64,000 nucleotides of DNA from G965197675 sp965197675 (GTDB lineage: Bacteria; Chloroflexota; Dehalococcoidia; Plut-88900): positions 496,001 through 560,000 of the forward strand of contig OZ240221.1 of NCBI GenBank assembly GCA_965197675.1, read 5' to 3'. A program made the translations under genes and the position numbers. Positions 25,949 to 34,973 of the stretch are shown piece after piece; positions within the stretch are counted from its first letter, which is position 1, and the number at the start of each line of letters is the position of its first letter. The notes under the pieces are model-generated. The model worked only from the letters and a program-made list of their open reading frames with translations, was not told the origin of the DNA and made no database searches.

Positions 25949-26710
25949 ATGGCAAGAGGCCTCGATGGAAAGGTGGCCCTCGTGACGGGCGGAAGCTCGG
26001 GCATTGGTAGAGCTACGGCGCTCTGCTTCGCCAAGCATGGTGCAAGGGTTGTCGTTGCAGATGTGGACGATAAAGGGAGTCTGGAGACATTGAGCATGAT
26101 TACTGACACTGGCGGACAAGCAGTCTTCGTGAAAACCGACGTGACGAAAGCTGCCGACGTAGAGGGAATGGTAAATAAAGCTGTCGAAACCTACGGTCGA
26201 TTGGACTGTGCATATAACAATGCTGGCATCGAGGGGGCGACTGCTTCTATCGTTGACTTGGATGAGAGAGACTGGGACAGGGTTATCGACGTCAACCTAA
26301 AGGGCGTCTGGTTGTGCTTAAGGTACCAGATCTCTCAAATGCTCAAGCAGGACGGAGGGGCCATAGTTAATACAGCCTCCATCATGGGGTTGATAGGTGG
26401 GACTAACGATTGTGGTTATGGAGCCAGCAAACACGGTGTTGCCGGACTTACTAAAACAGCGGCTATTGAGTATGCAAGGCAGGGTATACGAGTGAATGCG
26501 GTGTGTCCTGGCACTATTGATACCCCTATGGCGAGGCGTATTGCTGTCGATAATGCGGAGGCCGAGAAGTCACTTATCGAGCGGCACCCTATAGGGCGGG
26601 TGGGGCAGCCTGAGGAGATTGCTGAGACTGTGGTGTGGCTGTGCTCGGATGCTGCTTCATTTGTAACGGGTCATATGATGTCTGTAGATGGAGGGTACAT
26701 TGCCCAGTAA
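25949..26710 (+). CDS. Classical SDR oxidoreductase
   Basis: 253 residues preceded by AGGGAGGT. It has all the classical SDR marks: TGGSSGIG cofactor loop (13-20), NNAG (about 90-93), the catalytic Ser in NTASIMG, YGASK, and PGTIDTPM after strand 6. The Asp in VVADVDD after the second strand suggests preference for NAD(H). The substrate is unknown; members include glucose, cyclohexanol and 3-oxoacyl dehydrogenases. It stands alone on this strand. Confidence 0.9.
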   Translation: MARGLDGKVALVTGGSSGIGRATALCFAKHGARVVVADVDDKGSLETLSMITDTGGQAVFVKTDVTKAADVEGMVNKAVETYGRLDCAYNNAGIEGATASIVDLDERDWDRVIDVNLKGVWLCLRYQISQMLKQDGGAIVNTASIMGLIGGTNDCGYGASKHGVAGLTKTAAIEYARQGIRVNAVCPGTIDTPMARRIAVDNAEAEKSLIERHPIGRVGQPEEIAETVVWLCSDAASFVTGHMMSVDGGYIAQ

Positions 26711-26783
26711 CGAGTCCTCTTTAACCTGATCTCAGCTAACTATTTGCGGACGTGCTGTTTGACACCGAGACGGGGAGAACGGC

Positions 26784-27350
26784 TCATAAGTTTCCGCCAG
26801 GACGAGTCAATGGTTCGCCTTCTGCGCACAAAGGACATTCTTCGGGCTTATAGGTGGGGATGGATAGCTGGCAGCAACTGTAAAAGGGGATATCGAAACT
26901 GGTCGTGTCTCCAGACCTGCCTATAAACACGCCTATGCCCGCCGCTTCGCCGCTGGCCTCCTTGACTGCATCTAGCACCTCTCGAATCGAGCCACCGGTA
27001 GTTAGGATATCGTCAACCACCAATACCTTTTCCCCAGGAGCTATGGAGAGCCCCCTGCGGAAGACCCTCTTACCATCAAATCGTTCGGCGAAGATGCTCC
27101 TGGCCTCGAGCTGTTTGGCGACCTCATAAGCTAGGATTATTCCGCCAAGGGCTGGTCCCGCTACTGCCTCAATACCCTTGTCTCGATATTGGTCTGCTAT
27201 CAAAGTGCAGAGGTGCTCTGTGTAAGAGGGGAATTGCAGAATACGGAACTTCTCGATGTATTTCGGAGAATGAAGGCCGGACGTAAGGAGAAAGTGCCCT
27301 GACTGAAGGGCTTTAGATGACTCTAGAATCTCGGCTATGTCGTCAAGCAT
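26784..27350 (-). CDS. pyrE: Orotate phosphoribosyltransferase
   Basis: 188 residues. The PRPP-binding motif VLVVDDILTTGGS is present, as are the early SGLHSPKYIEKF and the flexible-loop region RFDGKRVFRRGLSI. The enzyme joins orotate to PRPP in pyrimidine synthesis. Length is normal. It lies downstream of lepB on the same strand with a 23-bp gap, so the two are probably co-transcribed. The Cys-containing C-terminus (ECPLCAEGEPLTRPG) resembles that of the PyrE subgroup sometimes assigned to both archaea and bacteria. Confidence 0.9.
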   Translation of the reverse strand: MLDDIAEILESSKALQSGHFLLTSGLHSPKYIEKFRILQFPSYTEHLCTLIADQYRDKGIEAVAGPALGGIILAYEVAKQLEARSIFAERFDGKRVFRRGLSIAPGEKVLVVDDILTTGGSIREVLDAVKEASGEAAGIGVFIGRSGDTTSFDIPFYSCCQLSIPTYKPEECPLCAEGEPLTRPGGNL

Positions 27351-27373
27351 GACGCTTATTTGGGAATTATGCT

Positions 27374-28003
27374 CTACTTGTCGTCGGAGGGGATTTCCAG
27401 AGAGTAGGAGTCCACCAATCCGAAGGAACTGAAGGGCCAGTATGCCAGCCAGGCCTTCCCCAAGATATCTGAACGTTGGACAGGACCAAACCCTGGAAAC
27501 CTGGAGTCGTTGCTTCGGCCTCGATTGTCCCCCAGGACAAAGTAATGGTCTTCCGGCACGCTGACAGGCGCAAGGCTAGAAGAAAACCCTGAAGTATATG
27601 GCTCATCTATGGGATAATCGTTGATATAAACTGTTCCACCATTGATCTCTATGGTGTCACCTGGCAGCCCCACTATGCGCTTGATTAGGCGGTCTTGAGG
27701 TGGAGACGAAGATTCTATTATCACCACGTCTCCTCTATCAGGCTCGCCTAGCAAGTAAAGCCTGTCTCCATCCTCTCTGTCGTAAAATGGTATCAGCTTG
27801 GAGAGCTTCCCCAGGTCTATTGACAGATAGGCAGACCTGTTGACCAGTATGTGCTCTCCGGACTGGAAAGAAGGCTCCATGCTAGCTCCAGAGACCTGAT
27901 AGTTTGGCATCAGGGCGTGTACCATGAAGAACAGGATAGCCGCCAATACCAGGGTTCGGAATATCTCCGACGAGGTGACCTCCTTCAGGACGGATAGCAA
28001 CAA
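27374..28003 (-). CDS. lepB: Signal peptidase I
   Basis: 209 residues. An N-terminal transmembrane helix (TLVLAAILFFMVHALM) is followed by the catalytic Ser in SGASMEPSF and the catalytic Lys in RLIKRIVGLPGD. The conserved box GDNRGRSNDSRFPGFGPV lies near the C-terminus. It cleaves signal peptides of secreted proteins on the outer face of the cytoplasmic membrane. It is divergent from the SIMPL lipoprotein gene. Confidence 0.93.
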   Translation of the reverse strand: MLLSVLKEVTSSEIFRTLVLAAILFFMVHALMPNYQVSGASMEPSFQSGEHILVNRSAYLSIDLGKLSKLIPFYDREDGDRLYLLGEPDRGDVVIIESSSPPQDRLIKRIVGLPGDTIEINGGTVYINDYPIDEPYTSGFSSSLAPVSVPEDHYFVLGDNRGRSNDSRFPGFGPVQRSDILGKAWLAYWPFSSFGLVDSYSLEIPSDDK

Positions 28004-28175
28004 CTCTTCACCGTTTGAAATATTTCAGTCCAGCCTGAGAGTATAACCGAATATGACTTGTATCTGCTATTTCTTCTATGTTCAACGGTGTTTGGGAACC
28101 TTCTCTCTGAGTTAGGCGTCTATAAGTTTGAGGAAAGGTCAAAACAGCAAGATATCTATGAAAGGAGCAAAAATC

Positions 28176-28994
28176 ATGCTGAGCCGAAAGACACTTCTTC
28201 TCGTGTCCGCTATTGCCGCCGCTGTGGTCCTTGTAGCAGTGGCATGCTCCGATGGGGGCGACGAGGGCGATTCTAACTCTGTTCCTCCTTTTCCCACGTC
28301 CTCCGAGGCAGGTATAAGTGCGTCCGATTTATTGTCCCTCTCGGCATTTGCTATGTCCGGGCAAGTGGGCATTTCCGTTAGCGGCATCGGTAGCGTCAGC
28401 GCGGCGCCTGACACGGCCATCGTGACCCTGGGTGTGCAGGCTCGTCGAGATACGGTGGCGCTGGCCAGAGATGACGCTGCAAGAGCCATGACTGCTATTT
28501 CCGATGTCTTACAGGAAAACGGAGTAGACGAAGAGGACATCAGGACATCGTATCTTTCGATACATCCCGTCTACGACTACCGGAACGACCAGCGAGAGCT
28601 TGAGGGTTTCGCGGTAAGTAATACAGCGGTAGTCAAGGTCAGAGACCTGGATAAGGTTGACGACATAATCGATGGAGCCGTAAAGGCGGGAGGCGACCTC
28701 ACCAGGGTTCAAGGCATTGGATTCACCGTCGATGATCCCACTCCCTTCCTAATCCAGGCGAGACAAGAGGCTGTGACGAATGCCGTGACTAGGGCGACCC
28801 AGCTGGCTGATCTCTTGGGACTAACACTGGGCAATCCCATCTCAGTAGTTGAAGGTGGCGGTGGAGTACCGGTGTTCGCTGATGGAGGTATTAGGAACTC
28901 CTTTTTAGATCAGGCAGCGGCTCCCCCCACTCCCATAAGCCCGGGTGAAACTGAGATTCTCTCCAGTATCAGCATCGTGTTCGCCATCGAATAA
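28176..28994 (+). CDS. SIMPL-domain (DUF541) lipoprotein
   Basis: 272 residues from the ATG at 28176, which follows AAAGGAG. Upstream in-frame ATGs at 28128 and 28158 would place extra residues before the signal sequence. Signal peptide KTLLLVSAIAAAVVLVAVAC ends in a lipobox Cys. The SIMPL domain spans GISVSGIGSVSAAPDTAIVT to the C-terminal ILSSISIVFAIE, with the typical YDYRNDQRELEGFAVSN segment. SIMPL proteins are periplasmic or cell-surface proteins of unclear role, first named for interaction with a mouse kinase-associated protein. A Ser/Asp-rich linker follows the lipid anchor. Confidence 0.9.
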   Translation: MLSRKTLLLVSAIAAAVVLVAVACSDGGDEGDSNSVPPFPTSSEAGISASDLLSLSAFAMSGQVGISVSGIGSVSAAPDTAIVTLGVQARRDTVALARDDAARAMTAISDVLQENGVDEEDIRTSYLSIHPVYDYRNDQRELEGFAVSNTAVVKVRDLDKVDDIIDGAVKAGGDLTRVQGIGFTVDDPTPFLIQARQEAVTNAVTRATQLADLLGLTLGNPISVVEGGGGVPVFADGGIRNSFLDQAAAPPTPISPGETEILSSISIVFAIE

Positions 28995-29013
28995 CCTGGT
29001 TATTCAACCAACA

Positions 29014-29054
29014 CGTTAGGGCGGCACACCTTAGTAAGGCGTGCCGCCCTAACG
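29014..29054 (+). terminator. Long perfect hairpin after the SIMPL gene
   Basis: CGTTAGGGCGGCAC pairs with GTGCCGCCCTAACG (14 bp), then an A/C mismatch and CCTT/AAGG around an AGT loop. No U-tract follows. It lies 20 bp after the stop codon and likely ends or protects the transcript. Confidence 0.6.
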
Positions 29055-29103
29055 TTACCTTGGTACAAGCGTCATGTACCTAGATCACCGCTCTTCAGAC
29101 TAG

Positions 29104-29132
29104 TTGCTAGGCAAACCTGCCACTGCTACAAT
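29104..29132 (+). promoter_or_regulatory. Sigma-70 promoter of the dcd-rib operon
   Basis: TTGCTA (29104-29109), exactly 17 bp, TACAAT (29127-29132). The next gene starts at 29188, leaving a leader of about 50 nt with no room for an FMN riboswitch. Confidence 0.55.
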
Positions 29133-29187
29133 TACATTCCCAGGAATGAGGAGCTAGCCTACTTTTTCACATACGTCAGAGGGAGCT

Positions 29188-29778
29188 GTGGTACTTAGCG
29201 ACAGGACCATCAAAGAAGAGATCGCCAACAAACGTATAGTGATCGACCCCCTTAACGTCGAGGACATCCAACCCGCCAGCATCGATGTGCATTTGGATAG
29301 TGACTTGCTGGTTTTTCGGAATTCTCGGAAGCCGTATATAGACATCAAGAAAGACGTTGGAGACCTGACGGATCTGGAGAAGATAGATGAGGACAACCCT
29401 TTCGTCCTGCACCCAGGCGAGTTCGTTTTGGCCAGTACCCTTGAGCACATAGAGATTCCAAATGACGTGGTGGCCCGCTTGGAGGGGAAAAGCTCGCTGG
29501 GTAGAATCGGGCTTTTGATACACTCCACGGCTGGGTATGTAGACCCGGGATGGAAGGGCCACTTGACCCTCGAGCTAAGCAACGTGGCCAACTTGCCCAT
29601 AACCCTGTACCGAGGAATGAAGATCGGCCAGATCTCCTTTCTTCGCCTCACCAGTGCTTCCGACAACGTCTACGGATCCGAGAAGCTGGGCAGCAAGTAC
29701 CAGGGACAGACACAGCCCACCGCTAGCAGAATACATCGAGACTTTGAGAGGGGGACGGTGCCAGGGGAGAAAGATTGA
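29188..29778 (+). CDS. dcd: dCTP deaminase
   Basis: 196 residues from a GTG. Family features are SIDVHLDSDLLVFRN, then HPGEFVLASTLEHIEIP, the catalytic RLEGKSSLGRIGLLIHSTAG with the conserved Ser, Arg and later Glu (GHLTLELSN), and KIGQISFLRL. It converts dCTP to dUTP for thymidylate synthesis; some members also hydrolyse dUTP. It is the first gene of the riboflavin operon, with only 9 bp before ribD. Confidence 0.93.
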   Translation: MVLSDRTIKEEIANKRIVIDPLNVEDIQPASIDVHLDSDLLVFRNSRKPYIDIKKDVGDLTDLEKIDEDNPFVLHPGEFVLASTLEHIEIPNDVVARLEGKSSLGRIGLLIHSTAGYVDPGWKGHLTLELSNVANLPITLYRGMKIGQISFLRLTSASDNVYGSEKLGSKYQGQTQPTASRIHRDFERGTVPGEKD

Positions 29779-29787
29779 ACCTCTGGC

Positions 29788-30891
29788 ATGTTCAGACCTG
29801 GTTCTATGAACTATATGGAACGTGCCCTCTCCCTGGCACATAGCGTCCTCGGATACACCAGCCCCAATCCCGCGGTGGGAGCGGTGATTGTCAAGGATGG
29901 AGTGGTGGTGGGGGAGGGTAGCACCAAACCTCCAGGGCAGTCCCACGCCGAGATAGTAGCTATACAGCAGGCCGGCAAGGCCGCTGAGGGTGCTACCATG
30001 TATGTAAGTCTGGAGCCTTGCTGTTACATCGGCCGCACCCCTCCCTGCACCGAGGCTATAATCAAAGCTGGATTAGCCGAGGTGCATATGGCAGCACTGG
30101 ATCCCAATCCTCGAGTACATAGCAATGGCAAGAGAGAATTGGAGAAAGCTGGGATCAGGAACTATGTAGGTGAGAAGGAGGGGGATGCCCTGCGCCTGAA
30201 CGAGGCGTATGCGAAGTTCATTACCACCGGTCAGCCTTTCGTGACAGCCAAGTTTGCTGCGAGCCTGGATGGAAAGATAGCCACACGTACTGGACAATCC
30301 CGGTGGATTACCGGGGTAGAGGCCCGTCGTCGGGCCCACCACTTGAGAAGTATCTCGGATGTAGTGATGGTGGGTGTAAGTACTGTCGTGCAGGATGACC
30401 CCCAGTTGACAGTGCGCGACGAAGATGACCCATTGCCAGGTAAGCAGCCGGCTCGAGTCGTAGTAGACAGTACCGGTCGTACTCCTCCTGAGTCCAGGAT
30501 ATTTCAGCAGCCTGGGCGGACACTTCTGGCGATGTCCAGAATCGACGAGAAGAAGCGGGCTATCTACGAAGAGCTTGGCGCTGAGGTTATCGAAGTTCCG
30601 CCCAGGGATGGCATTGTCAATATAAAGTCGCTCTTGTATATCTTGGGTGAACGGGAGTTTTCCAGCGTTCTAGTGGAGGGTGGAGGAACCCTGCTAGGCT
30701 CCTTCTTCGATGAAAGGCTGGTAGACAAAGTTGTCGTCTTCCTGGCTTCGACTATAATGGGAGGTAGGGATGCTCCGACAGCCGTCGCTGGTGTGGGAAT
30801 AGAACAAGTGGGGGAGGCCCTTCACCTCAAAGAGGTGGTGCTAGAGCAGATGGATACAGATATTATGGTAACTGGGTATCCTGATCGCTAG
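29788..30891 (+). CDS. ribD: Bifunctional riboflavin deaminase/reductase
   Basis: 367 residues. The N-terminal deaminase has the zinc site HAE in GQSHAEIVA and PCCYIGRTPPC. The C-terminal reductase starts about residue 150 (FVTAKFAASLDGKIATRTG) and has the VEGGGTLLGSF motif near 295. It carries out the second and third steps of riboflavin synthesis from GTP. The start ATG at 29788 is adjacent to dcd; internal ATGs at 29806 and 29815 are also possible. Confidence 0.95.
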   Translation: MFRPGSMNYMERALSLAHSVLGYTSPNPAVGAVIVKDGVVVGEGSTKPPGQSHAEIVAIQQAGKAAEGATMYVSLEPCCYIGRTPPCTEAIIKAGLAEVHMAALDPNPRVHSNGKRELEKAGIRNYVGEKEGDALRLNEAYAKFITTGQPFVTAKFAASLDGKIATRTGQSRWITGVEARRRAHHLRSISDVVMVGVSTVVQDDPQLTVRDEDDPLPGKQPARVVVDSTGRTPPESRIFQQPGRTLLAMSRIDEKKRAIYEELGAEVIEVPPRDGIVNIKSLLYILGEREFSSVLVEGGGTLLGSFFDERLVDKVVVFLASTIMGGRDAPTAVAGVGIEQVGEALHLKEVVLEQMDTDIMVTGYPDR

Positions 30892-30901
30892 AGGTAGTTA
30901 C

Positions 30902-31531
30902 GTGTTTACAGGTATAGTGGAGGAAGTAGGCACAGCCAAGTCCGTGAGTAATGATGGCCTTTCCATCTCAGCTAAACAAACGCTGGAGGGCATGGCCATC
31001 GGTGATAGCATATCCGTCAATGGCGCCTGTTTGACCGTCACCTCTATGGAGAACGGCCTCTTCTCGGTTAACGTGATGCCCGAAACCCTGCGGCGTACCG
31101 ATCTAGGTGGTCTGAAAAGCGAAGATCGAGTCAATCTAGAGCGCCCCTTGACCCTGAACAGCCGCTTGGGTGGCCACTTCATGCAGGGACATATAGATGA
31201 CACGGGCAGGGTAATGTCGGTGACGTGTGACGGTGATGCATACATCATGGAAATCGCGGCGTCTTCAGGGCTGATGCGCTACATCGTCTCCAAAGGATTT
31301 ATAGGAGTGGATGGCGTAAGTTTGACTGTAGTGAATCGTATCGATAGCTCTTTTTCCGTCTCCCTGGTCTCGTATACCTGGGAACACACCAACCTGTGCG
31401 TGAAGAAACCTGGCGCTCTGGTCAACTTGGAGGTGGACATACTGGCTAAATACCTGGAGCAGCTCGTCAAGGGCGGAGATGCCAACGCAGTCCAGTCAAT
31501 CCCGTCAGGTTCTGGAGCAGCTGGCCATTAG
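30902..31531 (+). CDS. ribE: Riboflavin synthase, alpha chain
   Basis: 209 residues starting with the characteristic MFTGIVEEVG (GTG start). Two homologous lumazine-binding barrels are present. The first has SVNGACLTV, and the link MQGHIDDTG carries the GH motif; the second has GVDGVSLTVVN and the tail VSYTWEHTNL. It dismutates two lumazines to riboflavin. It lies 10 bp after ribD. The C-terminal 15 residues are longer and Ser/Gly-rich. Confidence 0.95.
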   Translation: MFTGIVEEVGTAKSVSNDGLSISAKQTLEGMAIGDSISVNGACLTVTSMENGLFSVNVMPETLRRTDLGGLKSEDRVNLERPLTLNSRLGGHFMQGHIDDTGRVMSVTCDGDAYIMEIAASSGLMRYIVSKGFIGVDGVSLTVVNRIDSSFSVSLVSYTWEHTNLCVKKPGALVNLEVDILAKYLEQLVKGGDANAVQSIPSGSGAAGH

Positions 31532-31565
31532 CTACTTAGAAGATACCCCTTAGCGAAGGAAAGAC

Positions 31566-32759
31566 ATGCCGATTTGCACGATTGAAGAGGCTATAGAAGA
31601 CCTCAAATCCGGACGAATGATCATCATAGTCGATGATGAGGACCGGGAGAACGAGGGTGACCTGGCCATAGCTGCCGAGTTCTGCACTCCCGAAGTCATT
31701 AACTTCATGTCCAAGTACGGGAGAGGTCTCATCTGCGTTCCTATGTGCGGCAATAGGCTTGACGAGCTCTTCATTCCTATGATGCTTCAAGATAACACCG
31801 CTCCATTAGGCACTGCCTTCACAGTGTCAGTGGATGCTAGACACAACGTCACGACGGGCATATCGGCCTTCGATAGGGCTCAGACCGTGAAAACACTGAT
31901 AGATCCGAAAGCTAAACCCGATGACTTGACCGGTCCCGGCCACATATTCCCCCTACGAGGCATGGATGGAGGCGTATTGGTTCGAGCTGGGCAAACAGAA
32001 GCCATACTCGATCTGGTCAAACTCGGTAGACTATATCCCGCCGGTGTTATCTGTGAGATTATGAACGACGACGGCACGATGGCCCGTATGCCCGAGTTGG
32101 GAAAGCTGGCAGCCGAACATGACCTGAAGATTATCAGCATAGCATCTCTCATCGCCTTTCGCATGCGGACTGAAAAGCTGATTCACAGGGTCGCCAAAGC
32201 TAAGCTACCCACCCAGTGTGGCGACTTCACTGCCGTGGCTTATGAGAGCCAGATAGACCAGGAACAGCACATAGCTTTGGTGAAGGGGGATATCTCTACT
32301 CCAGAACCGGTCTTGACTCGAGTCCACAGCCAGTGCGTAACCGGCGATGTATTCTCCAGTAAACGATGCGACTGCGGAGAACAGATAGTTCTCGCACTTC
32401 AGGCCATCAAGGAGGAGGGCAGGGGTGTATTTCTATACATGCGTCAGGAAGGCAGGGGCATAGGGCTTCACAACAAGATCAGGGCATATGCCCTCCAGGA
32501 CAGTGGCATGGATACTGTGGAGGCCAACGAGGCTCTAGGCTTCCCTCCAGACCGCCGTGACTACGGAATAGGTATGCAGATTCTCGTTGATTTGGGAGTA
32601 AAGGAGCTTCGCCTTCTTACCAATAACCCCTCCAAACGGGCCGGTCTGGAGGGGTATAACCTGAGAGTTGTAGATAGAGTTCCCATAAAGGCCACCATCA
32701 ACGAGCACAATCTCCGTTACATGGAGACCAAGAGGACCAAGCTGGGCCACCTCCTATGA
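31566..32759 (+). CDS. ribBA: Bifunctional DHBP synthase / GTP cyclohydrolase II
   Basis: 397 residues. The N-terminal 200 residues are 3,4-dihydroxy-2-butanone-4-phosphate synthase, with the DDEDRENEGDL acidic loop and HIFPLRGMDGGVLVR-type motif. The second half is GTP cyclohydrolase II, with the zinc Cys set in RVHSQCVTGDVFSSKRCDCG and MRQEGRGIGL. It feeds both branches of riboflavin synthesis. The start ATG at 31566 is in the operon, 34 bp after ribE. Confidence 0.95.
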   Translation: MPICTIEEAIEDLKSGRMIIIVDDEDRENEGDLAIAAEFCTPEVINFMSKYGRGLICVPMCGNRLDELFIPMMLQDNTAPLGTAFTVSVDARHNVTTGISAFDRAQTVKTLIDPKAKPDDLTGPGHIFPLRGMDGGVLVRAGQTEAILDLVKLGRLYPAGVICEIMNDDGTMARMPELGKLAAEHDLKIISIASLIAFRMRTEKLIHRVAKAKLPTQCGDFTAVAYESQIDQEQHIALVKGDISTPEPVLTRVHSQCVTGDVFSSKRCDCGEQIVLALQAIKEEGRGVFLYMRQEGRGIGLHNKIRAYALQDSGMDTVEANEALGFPPDRRDYGIGMQILVDLGVKELRLLTNNPSKRAGLEGYNLRVVDRVPIKATINEHNLRYMETKRTKLGHLL

Positions 32760-32772
32760 GGCAAATCCTGGC

Positions 32773-33279
32773 ATGACGGCTTCTGGCTCAACATCGGGGG
32801 GGGCCTTGGGTAGAAGCTATGAAGGTGGTCTAGGAGGTCGGGGGCTTAAGCTGGGGATCGTCGTCTCCCGATTCAACGAGATCATCACTACCCGCCTTCT
32901 CAAGGGGGCCAAGGAAGCTCTCCAACGACTAGAAATCAACGAAGAAGATATGGATGTGGCCTGGGTGCCCGGCTCCCTCGAGATCCCTCTCACGGCCAAG
33001 ACTATGGCAAAAAGCGGCAGATATCATGCAATAGTGTGCCTCGGCGCCGTGATTCGTGGGGAAACGGCTCACTTCGACTACGTGTCCAGCGGCGCGACTC
33101 AGGGCATAGTCAATGCCAATTTGGAAACCGAGGTTCCCATTATCTTCGGCGTTCTCACTACCTACACCGTGGAGCAGGCGATGGTGCGGTCAGGTGGGCA
33201 GATGGGAAACAAGGGTTCCGACGCGGTCGTGACGGCGGTCCAGATGGCCAACCTTCTAAAAGAGCTGCGCAGCCCCTAA
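32773..33279 (+). CDS. ribH: 6,7-dimethyl-8-ribityllumazine synthase
   Basis: 168 residues. Core motifs are GIVVSRFNEIIT, VPGSLEIPLTAK, LGAVIRGETAHFDYV and the end region GNKGSDAVVTAVQMANL. The first 20 residues are a Ser/Gly-rich extension. It condenses the RibA and RibB branch products and forms a capsid-like assembly in relatives. It is the last gene of the rib operon. Confidence 0.95.
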   Translation: MTASGSTSGGALGRSYEGGLGGRGLKLGIVVSRFNEIITTRLLKGAKEALQRLEINEEDMDVAWVPGSLEIPLTAKTMAKSGRYHAIVCLGAVIRGETAHFDYVSSGATQGIVNANLETEVPIIFGVLTTYTVEQAMVRSGGQMGNKGSDAVVTAVQMANLLKELRSP

Positions 33280-33848
33280 CGCCCTGTTCAGCAACCAGAG
33301 GATGGCGTAGCCCCATAGGAAGTATCACCCAACCTGTAGCGGGACTTTTTAGGTATCTTCACGTCTAATACTACTGAGTCTTTACCTAGGGGATATCCAT
33401 TTAGCGTGCCGATACCCCAGACTCTCGACTCAGGTGAGACTGTCTCAGAAAGGCTAACGCCTTGATCCCACCCGCCCAAGTAGGTTTTTATGTGGGGGCA
33501 CATCCCTTCGAGGGACTCAGGACAGGCCCCCTGCCAGAGAGAGGTATACCTCTGGACTCCCTCTGTGTGGGATTCTGAGACAGGCCCAGGCAAGTGGGTA
33601 GGGGAAATCCACCTGGAACATCAGCAATCCTTGCTTCGTAATAGGCGCCAACGAGGTTTTCCTGCTCCCTGGGTGGGGAGGCTATGATACGACAGCTATT
33701 TAACTCCTGTTTGGATGCGGGATGTTGGGAAAATTGTGGAACCACAATATACTTGAGGTTGATTCATGGACATCGGCTTGATACCTGCTTCCACCAAGGG
33801 TACTATCATACCGATATCTGGGCCTTAGCCCATCTCAGGGAGGAAACC
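33280..33848. repeat. Intergenic stretch with a small inverted-repeat (MITE-like) element
   Basis: No gene is supported between ribH and the hydrolase. CTGTCTCAGAA (33440-33450) and TTCTGAGACAG (33573-33583) are perfect inverted copies bounding 144 bp. Inside lies the palindrome AGAGGTATACCTCT (33539-33552). At 33506-33530 the CTTCGAGGGACTCAGGACAGG sequence resembles REP-type hairpin DNA. The region could be a miniature non-autonomous element. Confidence 0.4.
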
Positions 33849-34739
33849 ATGCCTAAAGCGTTTGTCAATGGGATAAACATCTACTATGAGGTAACGGGAG
33901 AAGGATCTCCTCTTGTTTTTTCTCACGAATATGCTGGCAGCCATGAGAGTTGGAATGAGCAAGTCAAGTTCTTTTCACCTGGATACCGAGTAGTTACCTA
34001 CAACGCGAGGGGATATCCTCCCTCCGACGTTCCTGACGACGTAGATGCGTATCGGCAGGAGATATCTATCGAGGACCTTCGCGGGCTGATGGATCATCTG
34101 GAAATCGACGAGGCCTATCTCTGTGGCCTATCAATGGGAGGCAACGTGGTCTTAAACTTCGGCCTGACCTATCCCTCGAGGGTGAAGGCTATGGTGGTGG
34201 CGGGTACGGGCACAGGCAGCACAGACCCCGAGGGATTTCGTCGACAGCTGGACAGGATGGCTGGGTTTTTAGAGGCAGGCGGCATGAAGGGGATGGCCCA
34301 CTACACTAAGGGGCCGACTCGGGTGCAGCTATTGCGAAAAGACTCCAAGGCATGGGAGGATTTCGATAGGCTTTTCTCTCAGCACTCAGCCCTCGGCGCT
34401 GCTCTAATCTTGAAAGGGATTCTATGGAACCGTCCTTCCATCCAGGACCTGAAAGATAAGCTCCGAGCATCAAAGGTGCCCACTCTCATAATGACCGGTG
34501 ATGAGGACGTATCCTGTATCGAGCCGTCCATATTCATGAAGCAGAACATGTCCAACTCCGGCCTGGTGGTCTTTCCGCAGACAGGGCATACTCTCAACCT
34601 GGAAGAGCCCCAGATGTTCAACCATACCGTTCAAAGCTTCTTCAATGCCGTCGACGAGGGACGGTGGGCAGAATACGACCTCAGCACCATCGAGGGTTTC
34701 ATAATGAACCCCGAATCAGGCGACGTGGAGATGCTATAG
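33849..34739 (+). CDS. Alpha/beta hydrolase
   Basis: 296 residues from the ATG at 33849, which follows GGGAGG; the long upstream frame from 33684 lacks support. Motifs are the oxyanion region FSHEYAGSHESWNEQV, the nucleophile elbow GLSMGGN, the acid in MTGDEDVSC and the catalytic His in PQTGHTLNLEEP. Typical relatives are esterases, 3-oxoadipate enol-lactonases or dehalogenase-like enzymes. Its last 33 codons are repeated at 38679-38776. Originally it was convergent with the SIS-domain gene, before a 4-kb insertion. Confidence 0.88.
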   Translation: MPKAFVNGINIYYEVTGEGSPLVFSHEYAGSHESWNEQVKFFSPGYRVVTYNARGYPPSDVPDDVDAYRQEISIEDLRGLMDHLEIDEAYLCGLSMGGNVVLNFGLTYPSRVKAMVVAGTGTGSTDPEGFRRQLDRMAGFLEAGGMKGMAHYTKGPTRVQLLRKDSKAWEDFDRLFSQHSALGAALILKGILWNRPSIQDLKDKLRASKVPTLIMTGDEDVSCIEPSIFMKQNMSNSGLVVFPQTGHTLNLEEPQMFNHTVQSFFNAVDEGRWAEYDLSTIEGFIMNPESGDVEML

Positions 34740-34751
34740 ACTGTAGTGTTT
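34642..34751. repeat. 110-bp direct repeat, left copy
   Basis: From TCAATGC to GTAGTGTTT, covering the end of the hydrolase gene and 12 bp beyond. The right copy is at 38679-38788, at constant offset 4037, with only about three mismatches. Confidence 0.85.
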
Positions 34752-34973
34752 CCAAATGGGGAGTTATCGACCCTTCTTTTCGTGCTTATACCACGCCTAG
34801 AGACACGACGCCAAGATACGGCAACGAATACAGTGAGTTTGAGTAAATACTCCGTTTTATTCAATGTCAGTGAAGGATAGACCTCTCTCAAGGGAAGGAG
34901 CAGACCCTGGAAGAGGTCGGAGGGTAGAGAGGATGCTTCTAAGCAGTGGCGGACACTGGTCTTAAAGCCTAGT

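Noticed and set aside
29050..29187. FMN riboswitch before the riboflavin operon
   Set aside because: None of the conserved RFN segments is visible and the leader from the likely promoter is only about 50 nt.
33684..33848. N-terminal extension of the hydrolase
   Set aside because: The first 55 codons have no family similarity, and a good ribosome-binding site precedes the ATG at 33849.
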